64,000 nt of DNA from Ruminococcus flavefaciens FD-1 (GCA_000174895.1 ACOK01000117.1:1-64000), one strand, 5' to 3'; positions 49,980 to 59,323 are shown, counted from the stretch's first letter. Program-made: numbers and translations. Notes: generated by a model not told the origin, from the letters alone.

Positions 49980-52301
49980 ATGGATAAGAACATTGGCAAA
50001 AAGCTCGACGGAAGATATGAGATAACCGAGCTGATAGGCGTCGGAGGAATGGCCGAGGTCTACAAGGGTATCGACGTTATCGACAACAAGACAGTTGCGA
50101 TAAAGATACTCAAGAAGGAGTTTGCAGAGAACGAGGAGTTCCTTCGCAGATTCAGAAACGAGAGCAAGGCTATCGCCGTTCTCTCACACCCGAATATAGT
50201 CAAGATCTACGATGTGGGCTTCTCAGAGAAGATCCAGTACATCGTTATGGAGTATATCGACGGTATCACTCTTAAAGAGTATATCGAAGAGGAAAAGGTA
50301 CTCACATGGAAGGATACGGTACACTTCGTTATCCAGATCCTCCGTGCCCTCCAGCACGCTCACGACAAGGGCATCGTTCACCGTGACATAAAGCCCCAGA
50401 ACATCATGATGTTCACAGACGGCACTATCAAGGTCATGGATTTCGGCATTGCCAAGTTCGCAAGTGAGCAGGGTAAGACAGCTACCGATCAGGCTATCGG
50501 AAGCGTACACTACATCAGCCCCGAGCAGGCAAGCGGAAGCGTTACAGACGCTAAGAGCGATATCTACTCAGTAGGTGCTATGATGTACGAGATGCTCACA
50601 GGAAGAAAGCCATTCGACAGCGATAACCCGGTTGCTATCGCAGTAATGCATATGCACGACATCCCCGAGCGTCCGAGAGCCCTCAATCCCGACATCCCCG
50701 ACGGCCTCGAGGAGATCGTACTCAGAGCTATGGAAAAGGCTCCCGAGGACAGATACCAGTCAACAGGCGAGATGATCGCTGATATAGAAGCTTTCAAGGC
50801 TAATCCGTCCATCACATTCGGTTACTACACCGAGGATACAGGCGATTCCGACGACAGCTTCATCTCTGACGGCTACGGCAACGACGTTGAGACTGAAAGC
50901 CCAGAGGAAGTACAGAATGCTTACGCTGCAAAGACACCCGCTTATGCAGGTGCAGGCGCAGGCGCTATGGCAATGGGCGGCGGCCGCTCAGCAAAGAGAT
51001 ATGCCGATGAAACTCCTGCGGATTATCTCGACGACGAGTACTACGATGATGACTACGACGATGAAGAAGAAGAGGAAGAGCGTTCTTCACTGGTAGTACC
51101 TGTACTCACAGGTATCGTTATCGTTGTTCTGGTAGTTGCAGTTATCTTCGTTGCAACTATCCTCAGCGGACTCCTCAAGGGCGGCGGAAAGCCTGCTGAC
51201 TTTACAATGCCTGACTTCTACGGCTGGGATTACAACATCGCAGTTAGCCAGTACGGAAACAACATCAAGTTCGAGGTAGAGAGCTCCGAGTATAACGAAG
51301 CTGACGAAAACTCCATCATCGAACAGAGCATAGAACCCGGTGCGGAATTCAACAAGGGCGATACTCTCAAGGTAAAGATATCCAAGGGTATGGAAACTGT
51401 TGAGATCCCACGTCTGAGAGATCTCAATCAGGAGCTTGCAAAGGCACAGCTCAAGGAGAGAGGCCTCGAGTGCGAAGTTATCAAGACTTCAGACGCTGAA
51501 GTTCAGCAGGGCTACGTTATCAAGTCCGAGCCTGACGAGGGAACAGAAGTCCACAAGGGAACAAAGGTAGTGCTCTACGTAAGTATGGGTGCAAACGCTG
51601 AACAGGTAGTTGTTGAAGACTACACAGGCAGAACAGCTGACGATGCCGTTGTAATGGCATCTTACAAGGGCCTCAAGCCAAGAACAGAGCCTGTACCTTC
51701 ATATGAGAAGGAAGGAACTGTTGTTGATCAGGAGCCTAAGAAGGACGAAAAGGTAGAGAGCGGCACAGAGATCGTACTCTATGTCAGCAACGGTACAACA
51801 CCTGACGGTGAGATCCCATTCACAGTATACTTCCCTGAGGGAGCAAACGGACGTTTCGCTATCGACTTCATCCTCAAGAGCGCAGACGGCAAGACTGATA
51901 CAGTTTCTTCACCAACACTCCTCGTTCCTGAAATGAGCAGTCATACTCAGAACGTAAAGGGTTCAGGCGAGAACGTAAACGTAACAGTAGTTCTTACAAA
52001 CCTCAGCACAAACCAGAGAGCTAACATCGGTACCTACACCTTCAACTTTGCTACAAACAGCGTAACAAAGAACTCCGAAGACGTAGAGGGCGCATTCAGA
52101 GCAGTAGGCGGATTCACAGATCAGCCTGCAACAGAAGCTCCTCAGGAACAGCCTCAGGAAACTCCTCAGGAACAGCCTCAGGATCAGACACAGGAGCAGC
52201 AGACTCAGGAGAATATCGTTCACGCTGAGCGTCAGGAATGGGTAACAGGCTACTACGATGAGAGCGGTAACTGGATCTGGTACCCCGGTTACGGTGACTG
52301 A
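49980..52301 (+). CDS. prkC: PASTA-domain Ser/Thr protein kinase
   Basis: A 773-residue membrane kinase that senses cell-wall fragments. Kinase domain 10-270: Gly loop GVGGMAEVY, K42, HRDIKPQN (134-141), DFG (154-156). An acidic, disordered stretch leads to one transmembrane helix (about 368-395), then three PASTA repeats outside, each ending in a KVKISKG/VLYVSxG strand. A further 190-residue tail contains a beta domain, a Gln/Glu/Pro-rich run and a Trp/Tyr-rich end (GNWIWYPGYGD) not usual in PrkC. GGAGGAAAGG precedes the ATG. Its stop overlaps rsgA. Confidence 0.95.
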   Translation: MDKNIGKKLDGRYEITELIGVGGMAEVYKGIDVIDNKTVAIKILKKEFAENEEFLRRFRNESKAIAVLSHPNIVKIYDVGFSEKIQYIVMEYIDGITLKEYIEEEKVLTWKDTVHFVIQILRALQHAHDKGIVHRDIKPQNIMMFTDGTIKVMDFGIAKFASEQGKTATDQAIGSVHYISPEQASGSVTDAKSDIYSVGAMMYEMLTGRKPFDSDNPVAIAVMHMHDIPERPRALNPDIPDGLEEIVLRAMEKAPEDRYQSTGEMIADIEAFKANPSITFGYYTEDTGDSDDSFISDGYGNDVETESPEEVQNAYAAKTPAYAGAGAGAMAMGGGRSAKRYADETPADYLDDEYYDDDYDDEEEEEERSSLVVPVLTGIVIVVLVVAVIFVATILSGLLKGGGKPADFTMPDFYGWDYNIAVSQYGNNIKFEVESSEYNEADENSIIEQSIEPGAEFNKGDTLKVKISKGMETVEIPRLRDLNQELAKAQLKERGLECEVIKTSDAEVQQGYVIKSEPDEGTEVHKGTKVVLYVSMGANAEQVVVEDYTGRTADDAVVMASYKGLKPRTEPVPSYEKEGTVVDQEPKKDEKVESGTEIVLYVSNGTTPDGEIPFTVYFPEGANGRFAIDFILKSADGKTDTVSSPTLLVPEMSSHTQNVKGSGENVNVTVVLTNLSTNQRANIGTYTFNFATNSVTKNSEDVEGAFRAVGGFTDQPATEAPQEQPQETPQEQPQDQTQEQQTQENIVHAERQEWVTGYYDESGNWIWYPGYGD

Positions 52302-53179
52302 TGAGTAACGCAGTTACAAGCGGAATAATAACGAAATGCTTAGGGGGACTCTACACTGTAGAGTCCCCTGATGGTATTTATGAGTGCAAAGCAAGAGGAG
52401 TTTTCCGCAACAAGGGAATCAGCCCCTGCGCAGGCGACCGTGTAACACTGGAAAACGGCGTTATCTCGGAAATATGCGAAAGGAAGAATTCCATAATCCG
52501 ACCTCCCCTTGCAAATCTTGACCAGCTTATATTCGTGGTGTCCACCTGTTCGCCGTCGCCGAATTTCCTTATCCTTGACAAGTTCATTGCGATAGCCGAG
52601 TACAAGGGGATAACTCCCGTAGTTGTAATAACCAAGACAGATTTAGGCGACAGTTCGGAGATACACAGGATATACAGCGGCATAGGCATCGATGTGATAG
52701 ATGTTGATTACGGCAGCGATGAGACTATCGAAGCTGTACGCAGACTGCTGGCAGGAAAGATAAGCGCATTTACCGGAAATTCAGGTGCAGGCAAGTCCAC
52801 TCTGCTGAATGCAGTGGACAGCACCCTCAACATCCCCACAGGCGAGATAAGCAAAAAGCTGGGACGTGGACGCCATACCACACGCCATGCCGAGCTCTAT
52901 AAGCTGAAAGACGGCGGATATATCGCAGATACTCCAGGCTTTTCCACATTCGATACAAACCGCTACGACATTATCCGCAAGGAGGAACTGGCAGGCTGTT
53001 TCCGTGAAATGGACGAGTACATCGGTCAGTGTCAGTTCAGTGACTGCGCTCATATATGCGAAAAAGGCTGCGAAGTGGTAGCCGCTGTGGAGGCAGGATA
53101 TATCTCCCGAAGCCGCCACGAAAGCTACAAGGCTATGTACGAGGAAGCAAAGCAGATAAAGGAGTGGGAGCTGAAATGA
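52301..53179 (+). CDS. rsgA: Ribosome small subunit-dependent GTPase
   Basis: A 292-residue circularly permuted GTPase that helps mature the 30S subunit. N-terminal OB domain, G4 motif ITKTDLG before G1 GNSGAGKST, G3 DTPGFST, and a C-terminal zinc site CQFSDCAHICEKGC. The order of motifs (G4-G1-G3) is the hallmark of the family. The ATG overlaps the prkC stop by one base. Confidence 0.96.
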   Translation: MSNAVTSGIITKCLGGLYTVESPDGIYECKARGVFRNKGISPCAGDRVTLENGVISEICERKNSIIRPPLANLDQLIFVVSTCSPSPNFLILDKFIAIAEYKGITPVVVITKTDLGDSSEIHRIYSGIGIDVIDVDYGSDETIEAVRRLLAGKISAFTGNSGAGKSTLLNAVDSTLNIPTGEISKKLGRGRHTTRHAELYKLKDGGYIADTPGFSTFDTNRYDIIRKEELAGCFREMDEYIGQCQFSDCAHICEKGCEVVAAVEAGYISRSRHESYKAMYEEAKQIKEWELK

Positions 53180-53820
53180 ACAAGTGGTGCGCCATTTTTG
53201 CAGGCGGAGATATGCCCGACATGAAGCCCTATTCTCTGCCGGTATACTACAAGAATTTCGAGTGCGTGATATGTGCTGACAGCGGCTACAAACACGCAAA
53301 AAGGCTGGGGATAGTTCCCGATGTCATTGTGGGGGATTTCGATTCCTACGACGGCGAACTTCCAGAGGGAGTGGAGGTGATCCGCACTGTCCCCGAAAAG
53401 GACGATACCGACACTCTCATGGCTATAAAAAAAGCCATATCGCTGGGCTATAAGGAACTTTTCCTTTTCGGCGCACTGGGCGGCAAGCGATTTGAGCATA
53501 CGGTCGCAAATATACAGGCAATGATGTATGCCCGTGAACACGGCTGTAAACTTGGTATCTACGGCGAAAGCACACTTCTTCTGCAAGGTGCGGAGGACGG
53601 TGAACATTGCTATCTCCGTGAGGAAGAAGGCACGTACCTGTCAGTGTTTGCCATGACGGAAAGCGCAGACATCGAGTATATGCGAGGAGTGAAATATCCG
53701 CTGGAGAATTACCATATGGTTCAGTCATTCCCCATAGGTGTAAGCAACGAAATAACGGATACGACCGCTGATATAAAGCTGAAAAGCGGAGTTGTCCTCA
53801 TAGTGCTGACGGTCATGTAA
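53176..53820 (+). CDS. thiN: Thiamine pyrophosphokinase
   Basis: A 214-residue enzyme that converts thiamine to thiamine diphosphate with ATP. CADSGYKHAKRLGIVPDVIVGDFDS, PEKDDTDTLMAIKKA and GALGGKRFEHTVAN are the conserved active-site segments. The ATG at 53176, after AAAGGAG, overlaps the rsgA stop (ATGA). In Bacillus an rpe gene lies between these two; here it is absent. Confidence 0.94.
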   Translation: MNKWCAIFAGGDMPDMKPYSLPVYYKNFECVICADSGYKHAKRLGIVPDVIVGDFDSYDGELPEGVEVIRTVPEKDDTDTLMAIKKAISLGYKELFLFGALGGKRFEHTVANIQAMMYAREHGCKLGIYGESTLLLQGAEDGEHCYLREEEGTYLSVFAMTESADIEYMRGVKYPLENYHMVQSFPIGVSNEITDTTADIKLKSGVVLIVLTVM

Positions 53821-53890
53821 CAAAATCAGTGCCCTTTGAATATACTGTTTTAGTGGGGAAACTCACAAATAAATCAAAGGGGGACTACAT

Positions 53891-53971
53891 ATGAAGGTAG
53901 TAGTCATACGAAGTCCGAAGCTGCTTTCGGGGATACTGAGAGTGATGTTCGGCATACGTAAAAGCGAGTAG
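53891..53971 (+). CDS. spoVM: Stage V sporulation protein M-like small protein
   Basis: A 26-codon ORF with AAAGGGGGA well placed before its ATG. The product opens MKVVVIRSPKLLSGILRVMF and ends GIRKSE: an amphipathic helix with the length, Pro position and Lys/Arg tail of SpoVM, the curvature-sensing peptide that anchors the spore coat in Bacillus. It lies directly after thiN, exactly where Bacillus has spoVM. I rate the assignment high on sequence and synteny together. Whether the host sporulates is open. Confidence 0.85.
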   Translation: MKVVVIRSPKLLSGILRVMFGIRKSE

Positions 53972-53997
53972 CTTTTGAAAGTGAAAAGAAATATGCA

Positions 53998-54293
53998 GGG
54001 GCGCCTTTGGGCGCCCTTCGGTTTGTCGGTAAAGTCAGATTTAATGTGGAATTATCGGGTGAGCGGAACGTTCCCATACATAAGTCAACAAAAACGATTT
54101 GTAGGGGACGGCGTCCTCGACGTCCCCAAATTAGTTTTTCGGCAGACTCGGGAGAGACATCGGTTTACGTAAAAATTGTGTCAGATTGAGGACTGCCAAA
54201 GGCAGCCCCTACAAATATGGATTCATCATAAAACCGTGTTCCTGATTTAATAAGAGAAATCAAATTTGTAGGGGAGCCCGCCCTCGGGCTCCC
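53998..54293. repeat. GC-rich GTAGGGG palindrome mosaic
   Basis: Several palindromes in a 457-bp gap between spoVM and miaB: GGGCGCC-TTTG-GGCGCCC (53999-54016, possibly the spoVM terminator), GTAGGGGACG with CGTCCCC (54101-54127), TGCCAAAGGCA followed by CCCCTACAAAT (about 54194-54216), and GTAGGGGAGCCCG with CGGGCTCCC (54269-54293). The shared edge is TTTGTAGGGG or its complement. No gene seen in the gap. Confidence 0.7.
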
Positions 54294-54368
54294 GATTGTG
54301 GAAATATTGCAGTAATACTGGCGGTCTCATCACGAAAAACGGAATAAGTTAACCAAGTGAAAAAGGGC

Positions 54369-54397
54369 TTGAAAGTGCGGAAAGAATATGATATAAT
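54369..54397 (+). promoter_or_regulatory. Sigma-A promoter of miaB
   Basis: TTGAAA, 17 bp, TATAAT; ends 31 bp before the miaB start. Confidence 0.75.
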
Positions 54398-54428
54398 AAA
54401 GTGTTAGCATTGAACGGGAGGCGAGGCG

Positions 54429-55799
54429 TTGAACGACAATACCGCTGCCATAGAGCAGATAAAATTAAAATTTGCAGGCAAATGTCCGAAAGCATATGTG
54501 AGGAGCTTCGGATGTCAGCAGAGCGTTTCCGACGGCGAAAAAATAAAGGGACTTCTCGGTCTTATGGGATGTTCCTTTACCGAGGATGAAAACGAAGCGG
54601 ATATGATAATCCTCAATACCTGCGCTGTCAGGGAAAATGCCGAGGACAGGGTTTTCGGCATAGTGGGAAGCATGAAGAAGCTGAAAGAGCTGAAGCCTTC
54701 CCTTATCATCGGCATTGCAGGCTGTATGACCGCTCAGAGCCATGTTGCGGAAAAGATAAAGAAGTCCTATCCGCAGGTGGATTTCGTCATGGGCACTTCT
54801 GCCATCAGCTCACTGCCTCATCTTCTGCTGGAATGTCTCAACGGAGCGAAATTCTCGGCTGATATCAGCGAGTATGACGACTTCTCCGCTGTTGTGCCGC
54901 AGATACGTGACAGCAGCTTCAAGGCTTCGGTGCCTGTAATGTTCGGCTGCAACAATTTCTGCACCTACTGCATAGTTCCCTATGTCAGAGGCAGAGAGCG
55001 CAGCAGACAGCCTCAGGATATAATCAATGAGGTAAGGGGGCTGGTCCGTGACGGCTACAAGGAGATAATGCTTCTGGGACAGAATGTCAATTCCTACGGC
55101 AAGGACCTTGAAAACGGCATGACTTTTCCGCAGCTTCTGCGTGAACTGGACAAGATAGAGGGCGACTTCTGGATACGCTTTATGTCGTCCCATCCCAAGG
55201 ACGCTACAAAGAAACTGGCAGATGCTATATTCGACTGTACGAAGGTGGCAAAGCATCTTCATCTTCCCGTGCAGAGCGGCAGCAATGATGTTCTCAGGCG
55301 GATGAACCGCAGATACACCGTCGAAAAGTACATGGAGACCGTTGACTATATCCGTCAGCGTGACCCTGATTTTTCACTTACCACAGACCTTATCGTGGGA
55401 TTCCCCGATGAAAAGGACGAGGACTTCGAGGCAACTCTGGACATAATAAGGCGTGTGAAGTACGATAATATCTACTCCTTCATCTACTCAAAGCGTACAG
55501 GTACAAAGGCTGCGGAAATGGACGACCCCATTACCGATGAGGAAAAGGGAATGCGTATGCGCCGCCTGCTGGAAGTGCAGAGGGAGATATCATCGGAGCA
55601 CTACAAACGCTTCATCGGCAGGACAATGCGTGTGCTGGCGGACGGCAAAGCAAAAAAGCGTGAGGGCTGGCTGACAGGAAAGAGCAGCGAGTTCATCATA
55701 GTTGAATTTGAGGGAGACAGTTCCCTTATCGGACAGTTCGTGGATGTTGAGATAACCGACGCTATGAACTGGGCGGTTTCAGGAGTAATCAGAAAGTAG
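54429..55799 (+). CDS. miaB: tRNA-2-methylthio-N6-dimethylallyladenosine synthase
   Basis: A 456-residue radical SAM enzyme adding the methylthio group to i6A37 of tRNA. N-terminal cluster Cys in SFGCQQS, ILNTCAVREN and GCMTAQ; radical SAM cluster GCNNFCTYC with IVPYVRGRERSR; C-terminal TRAM domain. The start is TTG at 54429, after GGGAGGCGAGG. miaA, acting just before it in the same pathway, is at the right end of the window. Confidence 0.95.
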   Translation: MNDNTAAIEQIKLKFAGKCPKAYVRSFGCQQSVSDGEKIKGLLGLMGCSFTEDENEADMIILNTCAVRENAEDRVFGIVGSMKKLKELKPSLIIGIAGCMTAQSHVAEKIKKSYPQVDFVMGTSAISSLPHLLLECLNGAKFSADISEYDDFSAVVPQIRDSSFKASVPVMFGCNNFCTYCIVPYVRGRERSRQPQDIINEVRGLVRDGYKEIMLLGQNVNSYGKDLENGMTFPQLLRELDKIEGDFWIRFMSSHPKDATKKLADAIFDCTKVAKHLHLPVQSGSNDVLRRMNRRYTVEKYMETVDYIRQRDPDFSLTTDLIVGFPDEKDEDFEATLDIIRRVKYDNIYSFIYSKRTGTKAAEMDDPITDEEKGMRMRRLLEVQREISSEHYKRFIGRTMRVLADGKAKKREGWLTGKSSEFIIVEFEGDSSLIGQFVDVEITDAMNWAVSGVIRK

Positions 55800-55873
55800 T
55801 AGGGGAGGGCGCCCTCGCCCTCCCGTGATCCCGACATGATTATATGAAGGGAGCACGGACACCCCTACAATGC
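55800..55873. repeat. GTAGGGG palindrome after miaB
   Basis: GTAGGGGAGGGC with GCCCTCCC (55799-55824), then a trailing ACCCCTACAA (about 55863-55873), the same pair of modules as in the 54 kb mosaic. It abuts the miaB stop and may end its transcript. Confidence 0.65.
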
Positions 55874-55921
55874 CATAAATAATGTGTAATTATTAATTAT
55901 TATAAAGGAGAAATTAAAAAA

Positions 55922-56329
55922 ATGGACGTTATTGAATTAACAAGAGAACTTGGAAAGGCTATACAGCAGGACGACAGATACATCGCTTACAATCTTGCCA
56001 AGCAGGTAAATGACAACGACGCAGAGCTTCAGAAGCAGATCGACAGATTCTCACAGCTTCGTGGCGAACTCGGCAGTGCAATGAGCGCTGAAGAACCTGA
56101 CAAGGCCAAGATAGGCGAACTTGACAAGGAGATCAAGGACCTCTACCAGAAGATCATGAAGAATCAGAACATGGTAGTATTCCAGGGCGCACAGCAGGCA
56201 CTTGAGTCACTTATCAGCAACGTACAGCAGATAATCTCACTCTGCGCTAACGGCGAAGACCCCGACACCTGCCAGCCGTCAACAGGCGGATGCAGCGGTT
56301 CATGTTCGACCTGCGGCGGCTGCTCCTGA
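55922..56329 (+). CDS. YlbF/YmcA family protein with Cys-rich tail
   Basis: A 135-residue helical protein of the YlbF/YmcA family (DRYIAYNLAKQVNDN, NMVVFQGAQQALESLISNVQQII). In Bacillus, YmcA and YlbF form with YaaT an iron-sulfur complex acting on RNase Y, competence and sporulation; ymcA follows miaB and precedes mutS, as here. The last 28 residues hold seven Cys (CANGEDPDTC, CSGSCSTCGGC), fitting a metal or iron-sulfur site. AAAGGAG precedes the ATG. Confidence 0.88.
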   Translation: MDVIELTRELGKAIQQDDRYIAYNLAKQVNDNDAELQKQIDRFSQLRGELGSAMSAEEPDKAKIGELDKEIKDLYQKIMKNQNMVVFQGAQQALESLISNVQQIISLCANGEDPDTCQPSTGGCSGSCSTCGGCS

Positions 56330-56428
56330 GCCGCTGAGCTAGCGGCGGCGCAGTCACGAATCGCTCGCAAGCTCGCTTACTTTTGAAAAAACGATGAGTT
56401 TCAGGTCGCTCGCCGGCTTGCTTTGTAA

Positions 56429-56447
56429 GGGCGGATATCATCCGCCC
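56429..56447 (+). other. Hairpin upstream of mutS
   Basis: GGGCGGAT-ATC-ATCCGCCC, a perfect 8-bp-arm hairpin without a T-run, in the 192-bp gap before mutS. A second weaker hairpin (GCCGCT / AGCGGC) lies right at the end of the ymcA-like gene. Confidence 0.5.
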
Positions 56448-56521
56448 GAATACTGGTTTGTGACACCATGATCATGCATCAGGCATTTTGAATTATATTT
56501 TATGAAAAGGAAGGTAAACAC

Positions 56522-59137
56522 ATGGAGATAGACAGAAGTAAAATTTCCCCAATGATGCGTCAGTATCTGGAGATGAAGGATAAGTATGAGGACTGCGTTC
56601 TCTTTTTCCGTCTGGGAGACTTTTACGAGATGTTCTTCGACGATGCCGTAAGAGTATCAAAGGCTCTCGAACTCACCCTTACAGGCAGAGACTGCGGCCT
56701 TGAGGAGCGTGCCCCCATGTGCGGAGTTCCTTATCATGCAGCGGATATGTACATAAAGCGCCTTATCGACTTAGGTTTCAAGGTGGCTGTCTGCGAACAG
56801 CTTACAGACCCCGCAGAGTCGAAAGGCATCGTTATCCGTGACGTTATACGTGTTGTCACTCCGGGTACTCTTACCGACAGCAGTATGCTCGACGACGGAC
56901 GCAACAACTACATTTGCAGTATCTACTACGACGAGGAGAACAAGTCATGCGCCGTTGCTTCTGCGGATATTTCCACAGGTGAAGCCGCACTCAGCACTTT
57001 CGAGGGCAAGGACATGGAAGCAGGCGTCATAAATGAGCTTTCAAGGTGCAGGCCTGCGGAGGTAATATTTACCGACAGCTTCCTTTCGCTGAAAAATGTG
57101 GCGGACTTCATCAAGATAAGACTGGAATGTGCCGTTACTCTCAGAGATAAGGAATGCTTCATGCCGTCCGAGCGCAGAACCGCTGTAATGCAGGTTTTCG
57201 GCGTAAAGTCAATGGCAGAACTGGGCATTACCGATGACGGTGCGGACTGCTGTGCGGTGTGCGGACTTTTCGACTACATAAACGATACGCAGAAGACTAC
57301 CGTTTCACGCTTTACAAAGATAGAGATACTCGGCGGAGATGCTTTCATGGGACTTGACCTTAATGCAAGGCGAAATCTGGAACTTACCGAGACTCTCCGC
57401 AACAAAGAGAAGAAAGGCTCGCTCCTGTGGGTGCTTGATTCGACCAAGACTTCCATGGGACGCCGTCTTCTCAAAAACTGGATAGAACAGCCGCTGAAAA
57501 GTCCTGCAAGGATAATCGAGCGTCTTGACGCAGTTGATGCTCTCTATAAGAACAGCGTTACCCTTGCCGACCTCGGTGACCTACTTGACAGAGTGTATGA
57601 CCTTGAACGTCTCATGACCAAGGTAATGTACAAGAGCGCAAATCCCCGTGACCTGAAATCGCTGTCAGCCACAGCACTCCAGCTTCCGCTCATCAAGCAG
57701 GAACTTTCCAAGCTGAGCGGTTCAAAGCTTCTTGCAAGGTGCAACGAGGAGATAGACACTCTTGAGGAAATGGTCAAGTTGGTGGAGAATGCCATAATGG
57801 ACGAGCCGCCCGTTTCTGTCAAGGACGGCGGAGTTATCCGTGAGGGCTTTAATCAGGAACTTGACGAACTTCGCCATATCATGGGCCATGGCAAGGAAAT
57901 GATAGATGATATCGAACAGCGTGAAAAGGAAGCCACAGGCATAAAGAACCTGAAAATAGGCTATAACCGTGTGTTCGGCTATTATCTTGAAGTCACACGT
58001 TCTTATTATGACCTCATCCCCGACGGCTGGATACGCAAGCAGACCCTTGCCAATGCGGAGAGATTCATAACCGAGGAACTGAAAAATGCCGAAAATGCCA
58101 TACTCGGCGCAAAGGACAAAGCCCTTGCGCTGGAGGCTGATATTTTCGCAGAGGTGCGTGACTTCCTTGCAACAAAGCTGGAATCCGTACAGAAGACTGC
58201 TTCGGCAGTTGCGACAGTGGATGTGCTCTGTTCATTTGCAGATGTGGCGCTCCGCAATCAGTACGTAAAGCCCGATATCGCCATTGACGGCGCTATCGAC
58301 ATAAAGGCAGGCCGCCATCCCGTAGTGGAGCTTATGCTGACCGAGGAGATGTTCGTGCCGAATGATATTTACATCGACAACAAGGCTGACCGTATGTCCA
58401 TCATCACGGGACCCAATATGTCGGGTAAATCCACATATATGCGTCAGACAGCCCTTATCGTGCTCATGGCTCAGATAGGAAGCTTCGTTCCTGCGGATTC
58501 GGCTAAAATATCCGTTGTGGACAAGATATTCACCCGTGTCGGAGCGTCCGATGACCTGACAGCAGGACAGTCCACATTCATGGTGGAGATGAGTGAGGTC
58601 TCGGATATACTGAAAAATGCAACTCCCGACAGCCTTGTGATTCTTGACGAGGTGGGACGTGGTACTTCCACATTTGACGGTGTCAGCATTGCCCGTGCAG
58701 TTGCCGAGCATATCGTAAATTCAAAAAAGCTGGGATGCAAGACACTTTTTGCTACCCATTATCATGAACTTATCGGTCTTGAAAACGAACTTGAAGGCGT
58801 GAAGAATTACAGTATCGCCGTAAACAAGCACGGCGGAAACATCCGCTTCCTGAGAAAGATAGTCCGTGGCGGAGTAGACGAAAGCTACGGCATTGATGTA
58901 GCGAAGCTGGCAGGACTTCCTGCAAAGGTGGTAAGCCGTGCAAGGGAGCTTCTTGCAGAGATGGAAGCCGCTCACGCAAGCGAAAAGCCTGTAGTCGCCG
59001 AGGAGCGTCAGCAGCTAAGCTTCGGCGGAGCAAGCCGTGAGAGCGCTCTCGAAATGCTGGAAAAGACCAATATAGACGAACTGACCGACAGCGAATGCCG
59101 TGAACTACTCAAGGACATGGCGGCGCTTTTGAATTGA
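56522..59137 (+). CDS. mutS: DNA mismatch repair protein MutS
   Basis: An 871-residue mismatch-recognition ATPase. The N-terminal mismatch-binding motif FFRLGDFYEMF with its Phe and Glu is intact; connector, lever and clamp regions follow; the ATPase has GPNMSGKST, ILDEVGRGTSTFDG and ATHYHEL. AAAAGGAAGG precedes the ATG. It works with MutL, encoded two genes downstream. Confidence 0.97.
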   Translation: MEIDRSKISPMMRQYLEMKDKYEDCVLFFRLGDFYEMFFDDAVRVSKALELTLTGRDCGLEERAPMCGVPYHAADMYIKRLIDLGFKVAVCEQLTDPAESKGIVIRDVIRVVTPGTLTDSSMLDDGRNNYICSIYYDEENKSCAVASADISTGEAALSTFEGKDMEAGVINELSRCRPAEVIFTDSFLSLKNVADFIKIRLECAVTLRDKECFMPSERRTAVMQVFGVKSMAELGITDDGADCCAVCGLFDYINDTQKTTVSRFTKIEILGGDAFMGLDLNARRNLELTETLRNKEKKGSLLWVLDSTKTSMGRRLLKNWIEQPLKSPARIIERLDAVDALYKNSVTLADLGDLLDRVYDLERLMTKVMYKSANPRDLKSLSATALQLPLIKQELSKLSGSKLLARCNEEIDTLEEMVKLVENAIMDEPPVSVKDGGVIREGFNQELDELRHIMGHGKEMIDDIEQREKEATGIKNLKIGYNRVFGYYLEVTRSYYDLIPDGWIRKQTLANAERFITEELKNAENAILGAKDKALALEADIFAEVRDFLATKLESVQKTASAVATVDVLCSFADVALRNQYVKPDIAIDGAIDIKAGRHPVVELMLTEEMFVPNDIYIDNKADRMSIITGPNMSGKSTYMRQTALIVLMAQIGSFVPADSAKISVVDKIFTRVGASDDLTAGQSTFMVEMSEVSDILKNATPDSLVILDEVGRGTSTFDGVSIARAVAEHIVNSKKLGCKTLFATHYHELIGLENELEGVKNYSIAVNKHGGNIRFLRKIVRGGVDESYGIDVAKLAGLPAKVVSRARELLAEMEAAHASEKPVVAEERQQLSFGGASRESALEMLEKTNIDELTDSECRELLKDMAALLN

Positions 59138-59306
59138 GAATTGAGAATGAAATCCCATGAAAATTCGGAATTCGGAATGCGGAATTGAGGTGTCCCCTTA
59201 CTGGGACGATAAAAATATTAATCATTTAAATTTGACAGTGAAGCTGACACAATAATTCTCAATTCTCCATTAATTACGCATTACGAATTACGAATTATGA
59301 ATTAAT
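59136..59306. repeat. AT-rich foldback element, copy 2
   Basis: Left arm GAATTGAGAATTGAGAATG plus AATTCGGAATTCGGAATGCGGAATT; right arm CAATAATTCTCAATTCTCC plus AATTACGCATTACGAATTACGAATTATGAATT-type octamers. It separates mutS from the next gene and ends about ten bases before that gene's ribosome site. Confidence 0.75.
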
Positions 59307-59323
59307 AAGAGAGGGGGGCGCTT

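Noticed and set aside
53975..54189. Overlapping ORFs of 60-65 codons in the spoVM-miaB gap
   Set aside because: They are translations of the GC-rich palindromes and have no ribosome sites.
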